Counted from the first letter of the stretch, positions 7,249 through 16,136 are shown. The stretch: 64,000 nucleotides of DNA from DASRIA01 sp963816975 (GCA_963816975.1 CAWFMD010000003.1:186001-250000); one strand, 5' to 3'. Notes: a model not told the origin generated them from the sequence alone. Program-made: numbers and translations.

Positions 7249-8496
7249 TCACCGGTAGGTGTAGATCGGGTCGCCGAGGCTGACCCACCCGTACACGCGC
7301 TTGGCGCTCGCGATCGGGATGCGCAGGCAGCCGTGGCTGGCCGGGTACGTCGGCACCGGGCTGAACCCGTGGATCGCGTAGCCGCCGACGAAGTACGACG
7401 AGTAGTACATGCCCTTCGCGTTGTAGCCCGGATGCTTCCGGTAGAAGCGGTACCTGCCGAAGACGGTCGGGGTCGACGGCGCTCCCGAAGACGTGTGCAG
7501 CACGATCTGCGGGCGCGAGCCGCGCGCGAGCACGAGCACCTGCCGCGACCAATCGAACTCGGCGTGCTTGCCGGCGCGCGGGTATCGCACCTTGAAGCCG
7601 CCGCCGCCGCGCGCCAGGCGGCGGAACACCGAGCGGCCGGCAGTCGTGGTGCGTCCGAAGCCGTTGACCTTGCGGAACGCGAGCACCGCGCGTGCGGTGC
7701 TCCCGCCGTAGTGGCCGTTGACCGGCGTCACGTACCCCAGGTCCTTGAGCCGGCGCTGCAGCGCCCGCACGCCGATCCCACGCGAGCCGTCGTGCGCGCT
7801 CGCGCGCACGACGTAGAGGCGCGCGCTGTCCGCGACGGCAGCACCGTCCGCCTGCACGGTCACTCGGTAGACGCCGCGCCGGGACGGCTGGATCCAGAGC
7901 GCAAACTTCCCACGTCCGTTTCGCGCCGCGTGCACGCGGCGTGTCTCATGCAGGGTGCGCCGGCCGTCGCGAAACACTGACAGCTCGACTCCGACGCCCG
8001 CGACGAAGGGCGCGACCGATCCCGAGACCCGCACCGGCGAGTTCACGATTCCAACCGCGCGGCGGCCCGCGCGCAGATAGCTGGCGATCGCGACCGTGAC
8101 GCGGGGCCCCGGCGCCAGCGCGAGGGGCGTGCTCTCCGACGCCGCGTAGATTGGCGCATCCGCGCCGGCGGGCGAGAAGCGGGCAACGAAGCTCGCGGGC
8201 CCGGTGAGCCTCGTCCGCTTCGTGGCGCGACCGTTCGCGTCCGTGGTCGCCTTGCCGATCCCCGTCGTCCCGGACAGGAAGGAAACGCTCTTGCCCGCAA
8301 GCGGCTTGCCCGCCGCGGTGAGGGTCGCCGTCAGCCTGGCCTTGCCGCCGGCGCGTGGGGCCTTGGTGGGACCGGCGATCGTCAATTGGGTGGGCGCCGG
8401 TGCGGCGGCCGCGGCGGCCGCGAACGTGGCGCTGCCTCCGGTGGCAGCCACAAGCAGCCCCGCCCACACCCACAGATCCCGCCCCCGGAGCCTCAT
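7249..8496 (-). CDS. L,D-transpeptidase with peptidoglycan-binding domain
   Basis: A 415-residue exported cell-wall enzyme that would form 3-3 peptidoglycan cross-links or attach proteins. Order: signal peptide (MRLRGRDLWVWAGLLVA, Ala-rich cleavage region), two Ig-like beta domains, a PG_binding_1 domain (VRALQRRLKDLGY ... GSTARAVLAF), and a YkuD catalytic domain ending near the C-terminus. The catalytic motif is IHG followed by SHGCLR, with the nucleophile Cys and the essential His. ATG 8496 is chosen so that the signal peptide is N-terminal; in-frame ATGs at 8505, 8517 and 8598 would only add a non-hydrophobic extension. Confidence 0.85.
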   Translation of the reverse strand: MRLRGRDLWVWAGLLVAATGGSATFAAAAAAAPAPTQLTIAGPTKAPRAGGKARLTATLTAAGKPLAGKSVSFLSGTTGIGKATTDANGRATKRTRLTGPASFVARFSPAGADAPIYAASESTPLALAPGPRVTVAIASYLRAGRRAVGIVNSPVRVSGSVAPFVAGVGVELSVFRDGRRTLHETRRVHAARNGRGKFALWIQPSRRGVYRVTVQADGAAVADSARLYVVRASAHDGSRGIGVRALQRRLKDLGYVTPVNGHYGGSTARAVLAFRKVNGFGRTTTAGRSVFRRLARGGGGFKVRYPRAGKHAEFDWSRQVLVLARGSRPQIVLHTSSGAPSTPTVFGRYRFYRKHPGYNAKGMYYSSYFVGGYAIHGFSPVPTYPASHGCLRIPIASAKRVYGWVSLGDPIYTYR

Positions 8497-8603
8497 CTGC
8501 CACATAGTTTCACCCATCGGGCGCAAAGCCCTGCCGCATGCAGCCGCATGTCCGGGCGCGGACAGCCGCTCAAGCTCCGGGCGCAGGGTTCGATACATGT
8601 GCG

Positions 8604-9200
8604 GTGGGGGTTTTCCTCAGGCTGCGGTCACGGCTGACCTACGCGAACGCGATGTCGACCATCGCGCTGTTCGTCGCGCTCGGTGGCGGGGCCTACGCCG
8701 TCTCGGTGCCCCGTGACAGCGTCGGCCCGCCGCAGATCAAGAACAACGCCGTCACCTCGGCCAAGGTGAAGAACCACTCGCTGGTGACAGGTGACTTCAA
8801 GTCCGGCCAGCTCGCGCTCGGCAGCGCCGCCCGCGCGGACGACCAGGACCCGCCCGCCAACGCGCCCGGCGCCACCGTGGCAACGATGTCCCTCCAGACC
8901 CGCACCGCGGGCCGCGTCTTCGTGCTGGCGACGCTGCGGGACCCGTTCCTCAGCTGCACCGACGCGTGCTCGGCCCGCTGGGGCGTCTACATCGACGGCA
9001 AGCCGGTTCCCAACACGGGCGTGACCCTTGCGGCCGCACCCGGGGAGTCCGACGGCCGCGCCTATCACACGCTGTACGGCGTCTCGGCGAAGACCGCGGC
9101 CGGAAAGCACACCGTGCGGCTCGCCCGCGCGGACTCCCCCTCCGCTGCGACCGTGGGCCAGATCAGCGCCCAGCTCGGCGCGATCCAGCTCTCCGGCTGA
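8604..9200 (+). CDS. Exported protein with YANAM/ALGG N-terminus
   Basis: A protein of about 198 residues with N-terminal LTYANAMSTIALFVALGG, a combined signal/anchor segment. This is followed by an SVPRDSVGPPQIKNNAVTS stretch and a beta-rich C-terminal domain with one Cys pair (CTDAC). I recall this N-terminal block on many otherwise unrelated exported proteins of Thermoleophilia, where it precedes a low-complexity N/K/V-rich region. GTG 8604 is the likeliest start; the ATG of the motif (8652) is an alternative. It diverges from the L,D-transpeptidase, consistent with a cell-envelope role. Function unknown. Confidence 0.65.
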   Translation: MGVFLRLRSRLTYANAMSTIALFVALGGGAYAVSVPRDSVGPPQIKNNAVTSAKVKNHSLVTGDFKSGQLALGSAARADDQDPPANAPGATVATMSLQTRTAGRVFVLATLRDPFLSCTDACSARWGVYIDGKPVPNTGVTLAAAPGESDGRAYHTLYGVSAKTAAGKHTVRLARADSPSAATVGQISAQLGAIQLSG

Positions 9201-9229
9201 TCCGGCCACCGGTCACCGTTTCGTGACAC

Positions 9230-9250
9230 CCGTGGGCTAACGGCCCACGG
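9230..9250. terminator. Hairpin between exported-protein gene and tRNA-Leu
   Basis: CCGTGGGC and GCCCACGG form a perfect 8-bp stem with a 5-base loop, 30 bases after the upstream stop codon. There is no U-tract, but position and stability suit a terminator. Confidence 0.5.
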
Positions 9251-9259
9251 TCCGACGCC

Positions 9260-9265
9260 TAGACT
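9260..9265 (+). promoter_or_regulatory. -10 element of tRNA-Leu(CAA)
   Basis: TAGACT lies 10 bases before the mature tRNA 5' end. This is the same hexamer found before several protein genes here. Confidence 0.55.
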
Positions 9266-9275
9266 CTGGAGGTCT

Positions 9276-9359
9276 GCGGCGGTGGCGCAATTGGTTGACG
9301 CGATGCTCTCAAAAGGCATTGTCCGCAAGGACGTGTGGGTTCGAGTCCCACCCGCCGCA
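9276..9359 (+). tRNA. tRNA-Leu (CAA)
   Basis: An 84-base type II tRNA. The acceptor GCGGCGG pairs with CCGCCGC, the anticodon loop CTCAAAA gives CAA (UUG codons), a long variable arm follows, and the T-loop is TTCGAGT. The discriminator base A is at 9359; CCA is not encoded. Confidence 0.95.
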
Positions 9360-9422
9360 CTACCTGACCGCACCCGGACCGCGGCCACGGCCGCACCGCG
9401 CGCGCTTAGTATCCGCGCCGCC

Positions 9423-10601
9423 ATGCTCGACGCGATCAAGCGCATCGTCTCGTTCGGCCCGCGCCCGCCGGGCAGCGAGGCGGACCAGCGCACGACCGAA
9501 TACATCGCCTCCGAGCTGCGCGCCTACGGCCGCCCGGCGGATCTCGAGGAGATCCGCGTGCGCCCCGCCTGGCATCTCACGCATGCGCTGCACGCGGCGC
9601 TCGCGGTCGCGGGGACCCTGATCTCATCGACCGCGTCGGAGCCCTTCGGGATGCTGCTCCTGCTGCTTGCCGCGGTGTCGACCTACGGCGACCTGACCGC
9701 CCGCTTCTACATCGGCCGCTTCCTGATGCCGCGGCGGCGCACGCGCAACGTGACGTCCGCACAGCCGCGCTCCGACTCGACCGCGCGGGTGATCCTGACC
9801 GCCAACCACGACGCCCCGCGCAGCGGCCTGCTGTGGGTCCGCAGGCGACGCAGCGGCGCGCCGCGGCGCCGTCCGCGGAGGCTGCTCAGCTCCCTCGCCG
9901 GTCCGATCGACGTGTTCTTCTGGACAGTGATGGCCGCGCTCGTGGTCGCGCTCGCGCGCCTCGGGCTGGGCGAGTCCGACGCTCTCACGATCGCGCAGTT
10001 CGTACTTGCGGCGGTGCTGCTGACGTACGTGATGCTCTTCGTCGACGCCTCGTTTTCCGACATGTCGCCCGGCGCATCCACCAACGCCTCGGGTGTCGCC
10101 GCCCTACTCGCGGTGGGGCGCCGGCTGCAGGAGCGCGCTCCACTCGGCATCGAGACCTGGCTCGTGTTCCCCGCGGCGAAGGAGGGGCTGGCGCTGGGGA
10201 TGCGCGCCTGGCTGAGGGAGCACGGGGACGAGATCGATCCACGCGACACGTTCTTCGTGAACGTCGACACGGTCGGGCACGGCGACGTGCACCATGTCAC
10301 GGCGGACGGCTACGCGCTCGTGGTCCGCAGCGATCAGCGCCTGGTGAAGCTGTGCGAGGAGCTGGGTTCGAGGCCGCACGTGTGGCGCATCGGCACCGAT
10401 GCGACGCAGGCCGCGATGGCCGGCTTTCCCTCCATCACCGTGTGCTGTCTCGACGCGCGCAGGCGGATGCCCGAGCTCCATCGCACGACCGACACGCCCG
10501 AACGCATCGAAGCCGGATCCGTGGAACGCGCGACGGACTTCGTCGAGGCGGTCGTGCGGCGCATCGACGCTTTGTATGCACCACGCGAAGCGGTGGACTA
10601 A
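9423..10601 (+). CDS. M28-like membrane peptidase with altered metal site
   Basis: A 392-residue protein related to M28 zinc aminopeptidases, with two hydrophobic hairpins inserted (about 52-88 and 160-208) that anchor it in the membrane. Family residues present: HD at 129-130, Asp282 (NVDTVG) and His353 (ELHR). Where M28 enzymes have GAxDNASG with a bridging Asp, this protein has GASTNASG (218-224). The Glu-Glu pair is replaced by Lys253-Glu254. The dinuclear site is therefore probably incomplete, and activity is doubtful or changed. ATG 9423 follows TAGTAT (9407-9412) by 10 bases. The end overlaps the convergent acyl-CoA synthetase by 4 bases. Confidence 0.75.
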   Translation: MLDAIKRIVSFGPRPPGSEADQRTTEYIASELRAYGRPADLEEIRVRPAWHLTHALHAALAVAGTLISSTASEPFGMLLLLLAAVSTYGDLTARFYIGRFLMPRRRTRNVTSAQPRSDSTARVILTANHDAPRSGLLWVRRRRSGAPRRRPRRLLSSLAGPIDVFFWTVMAALVVALARLGLGESDALTIAQFVLAAVLLTYVMLFVDASFSDMSPGASTNASGVAALLAVGRRLQERAPLGIETWLVFPAAKEGLALGMRAWLREHGDEIDPRDTFFVNVDTVGHGDVHHVTADGYALVVRSDQRLVKLCEELGSRPHVWRIGTDATQAAMAGFPSITVCCLDARRRMPELHRTTDTPERIEAGSVERATDFVEAVVRRIDALYAPREAVD

Positions 10602-12535
10602 CCGAGCGCCGCCCGGATCTGCTCCAGCGCCTGCGGGTTCTCCGCGGACGACATGTCGCCCGGGTCCTCACCGACCGCAATCGCGCGCACGGCCCGCCGC
10701 AGGATCTTGGCGGAGCGAGTCTTGGGCAGAGCCTCGACGAAGACCACCCGCGAAGGCTTGAACGGCCGGCCCAGCTCCTTCGCCACCAGCTCGCGCAGCT
10801 CCTCCGCGACGCCGTCGCCCACGCCGTCCGTGGGCACGCAGAAGCACCAGATCACCTCGCCCTTGGTCTCGTGGGGCACGCCCACGACGGCGGATTCGGC
10901 CACCATCGGATGCGATACCAGCACCGATTCCACCTCGGCCGGGCCGAGGCGCTTGCCCGCCACGTTGATCGTGTCGTCGGAGCGGCCCAGCAGGTACCAG
11001 TCGCCTTCGTCGTCGATCAGCGCCCAGTCGCCGTGGCGCCACACGCCGGGGTACATCGACCAGTAGGTGTCGAGGTAGCGCTCGGGGTCCTTCCAGATCC
11101 CGCGGGTCATCCCCGGCCACGGCCGCTTGCAGACCAGCTCGCCGACCTTGCCGCGCACGGGATTCCCGTCGGGGTCGAACACGTCGATGTCCATTCCGTG
11201 CGAGGCGCCGCCGAGCGAGCACACCTTGATGTCCTCCACCGGATAGGGCGTGATGAAGCAGGCCCCCACCTCCGTGCCCCCGGAGATGTTGATGATCGGC
11301 AGCCGGCCGCCGCCGACGACCTCCGACAGCCAGCGGTAGGGCTCCGGGTTCCAGGGCTCGCCGGTCGATCCGAACGCGCGCAGGCTGGACAGATCGTGAG
11401 CCGCGGGATGCTGGTCCCCGGCCGTCTTCAACGCCCGGATCAGCGTCGGCGACACGCCCAGCACGTTCACCCCGTGCTGCGCGACCGACGCCCACACCCG
11501 GTCGGGCTCCGGCCAGTCCGGCGCCCCCTCGTACATCACCAGCGTGGCGCCGATGCAGCCTGCCCCGACCATCTCCCAGGGGCCCATGATCCAGCCCATG
11601 TCCGTCACCCAGTAGAGGGTCTCGTCGGGGTGCAGGTCGGCCTGGTAGAAGGCCTCCGAGGCCATCTTCACCAGGAACCCCCCGTGCACGTGCACGGCTC
11701 CCTTCGGGCGCCCCGTGGTGCCGGACGTGTAGGCGATCATCAATACGTCCTCGGACTCCGTGTCGGCCGTCTCGAAGCGCCCCAGGCGCTCCCCGCGTTC
11801 CCGGCACTGGTCCCATGTCACATCGCGGCCCGGCTCCATGTGGACGTCGGCGCCGAGGCGCCGATGGACGATCACGTGTGCGACCGAGGGCGACTCCGCG
11901 AGCGCCTCGTCGACGATCGGCTTCATCAGGGCGGGTGCCCCGCGGCGCAGCCCGCCGTCGGCCGTGATCACCGCTTTCGCGTCGGCGTCCTGCAGCCGCG
12001 CCGCCACGGCCGGCGCCGCGAACCCGGAGAAGATCGGCATGTAGACGGCACCGATCTTGGCGATCGCATAGGCCGCGATCACCGCTTCGGCCACCATCGG
12101 CATGAAGACGGCGACCGGGTCTCCCTTGCCGACGCCGAGGTCACGCAGCCCGCTGGCGATCAGGTCCACCTCGCGCTTCAGCTCGGCGTAGGTGAGCGCG
12201 TCGACGCCGCCGTCCTCGCGCTCGGAGATCACCGCGACCACGCCGGCGCGGTCACCCACCGCGTGCCGGTCCACGCAGTTGTGCGTGAGGTTCACGTGGC
12301 CCCCGACGAACCACTTCGACCACGCGATGCCGCCCGAGCTGTCGAGCACGCGCTCGTACGGGGTCGTGAACTCGATCCCCATGTCCTGTACGACCGCGTC
12401 CCAGAACCACTCCGACTCCTCGATCGAGCGCCGCCGGAACTCGTCGATGGAGCCGATGCCGTGCCTGCGCATGAAGCGCGTGACGTTCGCGTTCTCGATG
12501 TACTCGGAGGTGGGGCGCCAGGCGACTTCGGCCAC
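10598..12535 (-). CDS. AMP-forming acyl-CoA synthetase (acetyl/acetoacetyl-CoA type)
   Basis: A 645-residue cytosolic ligase that adenylates a carboxylic acid and transfers it to CoA. It has the long N-terminal ACAS domain of acetyl- and acetoacetyl-CoA synthetases, the P-loop YTSGTTGRPKG, the WVTDMGWIMGPW region and the C-terminal KTRSAKILRR-like lysine motif. The ending (KTRSAKI with a basic tail) suits a short acyl substrate, but acetate, propionate and acetoacetate cannot be told apart here. GTG 12535 lies 6 bases after TACAAT, so the message is probably leaderless. The upstream region holds a strong hairpin and a perfect 22-bp palindrome. Confidence 0.85.
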   Translation of the reverse strand: MAEVAWRPTSEYIENANVTRFMRRHGIGSIDEFRRRSIEESEWFWDAVVQDMGIEFTTPYERVLDSSGGIAWSKWFVGGHVNLTHNCVDRHAVGDRAGVVAVISEREDGGVDALTYAELKREVDLIASGLRDLGVGKGDPVAVFMPMVAEAVIAAYAIAKIGAVYMPIFSGFAAPAVAARLQDADAKAVITADGGLRRGAPALMKPIVDEALAESPSVAHVIVHRRLGADVHMEPGRDVTWDQCRERGERLGRFETADTESEDVLMIAYTSGTTGRPKGAVHVHGGFLVKMASEAFYQADLHPDETLYWVTDMGWIMGPWEMVGAGCIGATLVMYEGAPDWPEPDRVWASVAQHGVNVLGVSPTLIRALKTAGDQHPAAHDLSSLRAFGSTGEPWNPEPYRWLSEVVGGGRLPIINISGGTEVGACFITPYPVEDIKVCSLGGASHGMDIDVFDPDGNPVRGKVGELVCKRPWPGMTRGIWKDPERYLDTYWSMYPGVWRHGDWALIDDEGDWYLLGRSDDTINVAGKRLGPAEVESVLVSHPMVAESAVVGVPHETKGEVIWCFCVPTDGVGDGVAEELRELVAKELGRPFKPSRVVFVEALPKTRSAKILRRAVRAIAVGEDPGDMSSAENPQALEQIRAALG

Positions 12536-12541
12536 AGCGCG

Positions 12542-12547
12542 ATTGTA
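12542..12547 (-). promoter_or_regulatory. -10 element of acyl-CoA synthetase gene
   Basis: TACAAT on the minus strand ends 6 bases before GTG 12535. No Shine-Dalgarno is present, as expected for a leaderless mRNA. Confidence 0.6.
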
Positions 12548-12577
12548 TGAGGCGGATCCCCCCCGAAACCGGCTCCG

Positions 12578-12621
12578 GACACGAAAACGCCCCGTCTTGG
12601 CCAGCGGGGCGCTTTCGTGTC
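12578..12621. terminator. 17-bp terminator hairpin
   Basis: Two 17-base arms (12578-12594 and 12605-12621) pair with a single G-T position around a 10-base loop. The GC-rich upper stem is flanked by AAAA/TTTT. It sits 195 bases beyond the end of the carboxyltransferase gene and upstream of the acyl-CoA synthetase gene on the same strand, so it should insulate the two. Confidence 0.75.
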
Positions 12622-12684
12622 ACGGAGGATCTCCCAGTCAGTTATGAGGAAATGGGAGCTCGCCCGTCGTCTGTGGATTCGCAG

Positions 12685-12706
12685 CATCCGGCATGCATGC
12701 CGGATG
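12685..12706. promoter_or_regulatory. Perfect 22-bp palindrome, candidate operator
   Basis: Each 11-base half reads CATCCGGCATG, joined with no spacer at 12695/12696. A loopless perfect palindrome is typical of a dimeric regulator's operator rather than a terminator. It lies between the carboxyltransferase gene's end and the acyl-CoA synthetase gene, about 140 bases upstream of the latter's promoter. No cognate regulator gene is adjacent. Confidence 0.5.
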
Positions 12707-12815
12707 TGTCCATATATCGGCAATCCTGCCGGACTCCTTTATACCCGACCCGCGAAAGAAATCGTGCAATCGGGCCGGAAGTGCGAAGAAAGTTGCCCAC
12801 GTCGCAGGGAGCACC

Positions 12816-14369
12816 TCAGACAGGCGTCACGGGGTTCCGGCGCCGGGTGAAGTCCCGCTCCTTGTGCTCGTACAGCGCGAAGCGCCGGTTCAGCTCGGCC
12901 CGCAGCGTGTCCGGCTCGATCACCGCGTCCACGACCAGCTCGGAGGCGAGATGCAGGACGTCGATGTCCGCGGCGTACTCGTCCCGCTTGGCCGCCACGA
13001 ACCGGGCGCGCTCCTGCGGGTCCTCGATCGCCTGGATCTGGTTGTAGAAGACGGCGTTGATCGCAGCCTCGGGGCCCATCACCGCGATCTGTGCGGTCGG
13101 CAGCGCCAGGCAGCAGTCGGGCTCGAAGGCCGGCCCGGCCATCGCGTAGAGGCCGGCGCCGTAGCACTTGCGCACCACCACCGAGATCTTCGGGACGGTC
13201 GCCTCGGAGACGGCGGAGATCATCTTCGCCCCGTGGCGGATGATGCCCTCGCGCTCGACCTTCTTGCCGATCATGAAGCCGGGCACGTCGGCCAGGAACA
13301 GCAGCGGCACGTTGAACGCATTGCACGTCCAGATGAACCGCGCGGCCTTGTCGGCGGAGTCGACGAACAGCACCCCGCCCTTGACCTTCGGCTGGTTCGC
13401 GACGATGCCGACCACCCGACCGTCGAGGCGCGCGTAACCGACCACCAGCTCGCCCGCCCAGCGCGCCTGCACCTCGAGCCACGAGCCCGCGTCGATCAGC
13501 GCCTCGATCAGCTCGTGGACGTCGAACGGCTTGTTCTGATCCGCCGGCACGATGTCGGCGATGCGCTGGGCCGAGGCCGGCTCGGCCGGCGGCGCGGGCG
13601 GCGGCTGCTCGGTCCAGTTCGACGGGAAATACGACAGGTAGCGACGGGCGAGGTCGACGCCCTGCTCGTCGGATGCCACCAGGAAGTGTCCGCAGCCGGA
13701 CACCGCGGTGTGCATCTTCGCGCCGCCCATCTCCTCGAGCGTGACCCGCTCGCCGATCACCACCTCCGCCATGCGGGGCGACCCCAGGTACATGGACGCG
13801 TTGCCCTCGCGCATGATCACCACGTCGCAGAACGCGGGGATGTACGCGCCGCCCGCGGCCGACGGCCCGAACAGCACGCACACCTGCGGCACGCGGCCCG
13901 ACAGGCGCACCTCGTTGTAGAAGATGCGACCTGCGCCGCGGCGCCCGGGAAACATCTGGACCTGGTCGGTGATCCGCGCCCCGGCCGAGTCCACCAGATA
14001 GACCATGGGAACGTCGTGGCGCAGCGCCTGCTCCTGGATGCGCAGGATCTTCTCGACCGTCTTCGGCCCCCACGAACCCGCCTTCACGGTCGGGTCGTTG
14101 GCCATCAGGGCGACCTGGCGCCCGCCCACCAACGCCATGCCCGTCACGACCCCGTCGGCGCCCAGGCCCTCCTGGTCCCAGTTGGCGAGCAGCGCCTCCT
14201 CCGCGAACGACTCGCGGTCCACCAGTCGCGCGACGCGCTCGCGGGCGCTGATCTTGCCCTGCTCGGGCAGCTTCGCGCGGTACTTCTCGGGGCCGCCCGC
14301 GAGCGCGCGGTCGAGCGCCTCGTCGAGGCGGTGCGCGGCGCCCGGCGCGTCAGTGCGCTCGGGAGTCAA
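12816..14369 (-). CDS. Acyl-CoA carboxylase carboxyltransferase (beta) subunit
   Basis: A 517-residue biotin-dependent carboxyltransferase of the propionyl/methylcrotonyl-CoA carboxylase type. It has two crotonase-fold halves; the first contains ISARERVARLVD and YLVDSAGARI, and the second contains GPSAAGGAY-like and PGFMIGKKVEREGI acyl-CoA/biotin-binding elements. No biotin carboxylase (alpha) gene is in the window, so the partner is encoded elsewhere. TTG 14369 overlaps the stop of the upstream hydroxyacyl-CoA dehydrogenase by 4 bases (TTGA) and follows GAGGG, indicating translational coupling. Acetyl-, propionyl- and methylcrotonyl-CoA are all possible substrates. Confidence 0.85.
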   Translation of the reverse strand: MTPERTDAPGAAHRLDEALDRALAGGPEKYRAKLPEQGKISARERVARLVDRESFAEEALLANWDQEGLGADGVVTGMALVGGRQVALMANDPTVKAGSWGPKTVEKILRIQEQALRHDVPMVYLVDSAGARITDQVQMFPGRRGAGRIFYNEVRLSGRVPQVCVLFGPSAAGGAYIPAFCDVVIMREGNASMYLGSPRMAEVVIGERVTLEEMGGAKMHTAVSGCGHFLVASDEQGVDLARRYLSYFPSNWTEQPPPAPPAEPASAQRIADIVPADQNKPFDVHELIEALIDAGSWLEVQARWAGELVVGYARLDGRVVGIVANQPKVKGGVLFVDSADKAARFIWTCNAFNVPLLFLADVPGFMIGKKVEREGIIRHGAKMISAVSEATVPKISVVVRKCYGAGLYAMAGPAFEPDCCLALPTAQIAVMGPEAAINAVFYNQIQAIEDPQERARFVAAKRDEYAADIDVLHLASELVVDAVIEPDTLRAELNRRFALYEHKERDFTRRRNPVTPV

Positions 14370-15259
14370 TCGCCCTCGTGCAGGCGGTCCATCGGCACCG
14401 GCTGGTCACCCGAGTAATCGTAGAAGCCGCGCCCGGACTTGCGCCCCAGGTTGCCCGCCGCCATCAGCTTGCGCAGGGTGGGCGGAGGCGCGAAGCGGCG
14501 CTCGCGGTACTCGTTGAACATGATCTCCCCCACCGAGAACGTCGTGTCGAGCCCGACGAAGTCCAGCAACTCGAACGGCCCCATCGGGTGGTTCGCGCCG
14601 CCCTTCATCGCGGCGTCGATCTGCTCGATCGACCCGAAGCCCTCCTCGTAGGCCCGGATCGCGTCCAGCAGGTACGGGATCAGCAGGCGGTTGACGATGA
14701 ACCCGGCCTTGTCCTGGGCGTGCACGACCGTCTTCTTCAGCGACTTGCCCCACTCGAGGCCCGCTTCCAGCGCACCCGTGCTCGACGCGATCGACTGGAC
14801 CACCTCGAGCAACGGCATCACCTGCACCGGGTTGAAGAAGTGCAGCCCGATGAAGTGCTCCGGCCGCTTCGTGACGGAGGCCTGGTCGATCACGCTCAGC
14901 GAGGACGTGTTGGTGGCGAACAGGGCCTCCTGCTTGACGATCGAGTCCAGCTCCCGCCACATCGCGAGCTTCGTGTCGAGATCCTCGGTGATCGCCTCGA
15001 CGACCAGGTCGCAGTCGGCGAAGTCGCCGTAGTCGAGCGTGCCGTGGATGCGCCCCAGGACGGCGTCGGCGTCGGCCTGCTCCATGCGTCCCTTCTCCAC
15101 CGCGCGGCCCAGCTGCTTCTTGATCTTGCCGAGGCCCGAGTCGAGCCTTTCCTTGCTCACCTCGCAGACCACGACGTCGGATCCGGCCTGTGCCGACACC
15201 TGTGCGATGCCGTGGCCCATCAGCCCGCAGCCGACGACGCCAACCTTCTTGATTGCCAT
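14366..15259 (-). CDS. hbd: 3-hydroxybutyryl-CoA dehydrogenase
   Basis: A 297-residue NAD(P)-dependent dehydrogenase interconverting 3-hydroxyacyl-CoA and 3-oxoacyl-CoA. The N-terminal Rossmann domain begins KVGVVGCGLMGHGIAQ. The catalytic HFFNPVQVMPLLEVV motif supplies the His, and Glu and Asn follow at the usual places. The C-terminal helical domain has GFIVNRLL and HPMGPFELLDFVGLD. Family length is normal. It is the first gene of a two-gene operon with the carboxyltransferase and diverges from the enoyl-CoA hydratase gene 55 bases away, making a beta-oxidation or acetoacetyl-CoA reduction group. Confidence 0.9.
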   Translation of the reverse strand: MAIKKVGVVGCGLMGHGIAQVSAQAGSDVVVCEVSKERLDSGLGKIKKQLGRAVEKGRMEQADADAVLGRIHGTLDYGDFADCDLVVEAITEDLDTKLAMWRELDSIVKQEALFATNTSSLSVIDQASVTKRPEHFIGLHFFNPVQVMPLLEVVQSIASSTGALEAGLEWGKSLKKTVVHAQDKAGFIVNRLLIPYLLDAIRAYEEGFGSIEQIDAAMKGGANHPMGPFELLDFVGLDTTFSVGEIMFNEYRERRFAPPPTLRKLMAAGNLGRKSGRGFYDYSGDQPVPMDRLHEGD

Positions 15260-15314
15260 GTAGCCTCCCAGCGAGGTGGAGAATCGAAACGTCAGTACGG
15301 CGGGAGGCTAGTAA

Positions 15315-16136
15315 ATGAGCGAATTCGTCAGCGTCGAGGACCGCGGCCACGTGCGGCACCTGATCCTGGACCGGCCCGAGAAGCGAAACGCGATCCACCA
15401 TCCGATGGTGCTCGAGCTGCGCGATGCGGCGCGGGAGGCCGCGGACGACCACGACGTGCGCTGCGTGGTGCTGCGCGGCGAAGGAGCCGCCTTCAGCGCC
15501 GGCATCGACGTGTTCCAGCTGGGGGGCCTGGCCGGCACCGAGAACCTGCGCCCGTTTCGGCGGGACTGCATCGAGATGGTGAACCTGCTGGAGGAGATGA
15601 CCAAGCCCGTCGTCGCGCAGATCCACGGCCCGTGCCTCGGGCTGGGCGCCGAGATCGCGCTCGCCTGCGACCTGCGGCTGATGGCCGACGACGTGAAGTT
15701 CGGCCTGCCGGAGACCAAGCTCGGCCTGATCCCCGACGTGGGCGGCTCCAGCCGGCTGCCGGCCGTGGTCGGCCTCGGGATCGCCAAGGAGCTGCTGATG
15801 ACCGGCCGCACGATCGATGCGGCCGAGTGCCACCGGATCGGCGCGGCGAACCGCGTGGCGCCGGCGGCCGAGTTGGAGTCGGTCACCCAGGAACTGGTCG
15901 ACGAGCTGCTCGCGGCATCGCCGCTGGCGGTCGGGTTTGCGAAGCGCGTCGCCGACGGCGTGGCGAAGCCGACCCTCGCCGCGTCGCTCGAGCAGGAGGT
16001 GACGTTCCAGCAGATCCTGGTCGCGACCGACGACTTCCGCGAGGCGGGAGCCGCTTTCATGGAGAAGCGCGAGCCGCGCTTCAGCGGCGCGCTGCCAGGC
16101 GCTACGCCGAAGGTTGCGGAGCCCGAGACGGCATGA
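15315..16136 (+). CDS. Enoyl-CoA hydratase/isomerase family protein
   Basis: A 273-residue crotonase-fold enzyme. CoA-binding and oxyanion-hole elements are seen in RPEKRNAI, FSAGIDVFQLG and GPCLGLGAEIALACDLRL, and the substrate-binding helix contains PETKLGLIPDVGGSSRLP. An acidic residue at the second catalytic position (PD-V) is retained. Hydration of enoyl-CoA is likely, but isomerase or dehalogenase relatives share these motifs. GGGAGG lies about 10 bases upstream of ATG 15315. The 3' end overlaps the convergent membrane-protein gene by 35 bases. Confidence 0.85.
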   Translation: MSEFVSVEDRGHVRHLILDRPEKRNAIHHPMVLELRDAAREAADDHDVRCVVLRGEGAAFSAGIDVFQLGGLAGTENLRPFRRDCIEMVNLLEEMTKPVVAQIHGPCLGLGAEIALACDLRLMADDVKFGLPETKLGLIPDVGGSSRLPAVVGLGIAKELLMTGRTIDAAECHRIGAANRVAPAAELESVTQELVDELLAASPLAVGFAKRVADGVAKPTLAASLEQEVTFQQILVATDDFREAGAAFMEKREPRFSGALPGATPKVAEPETA

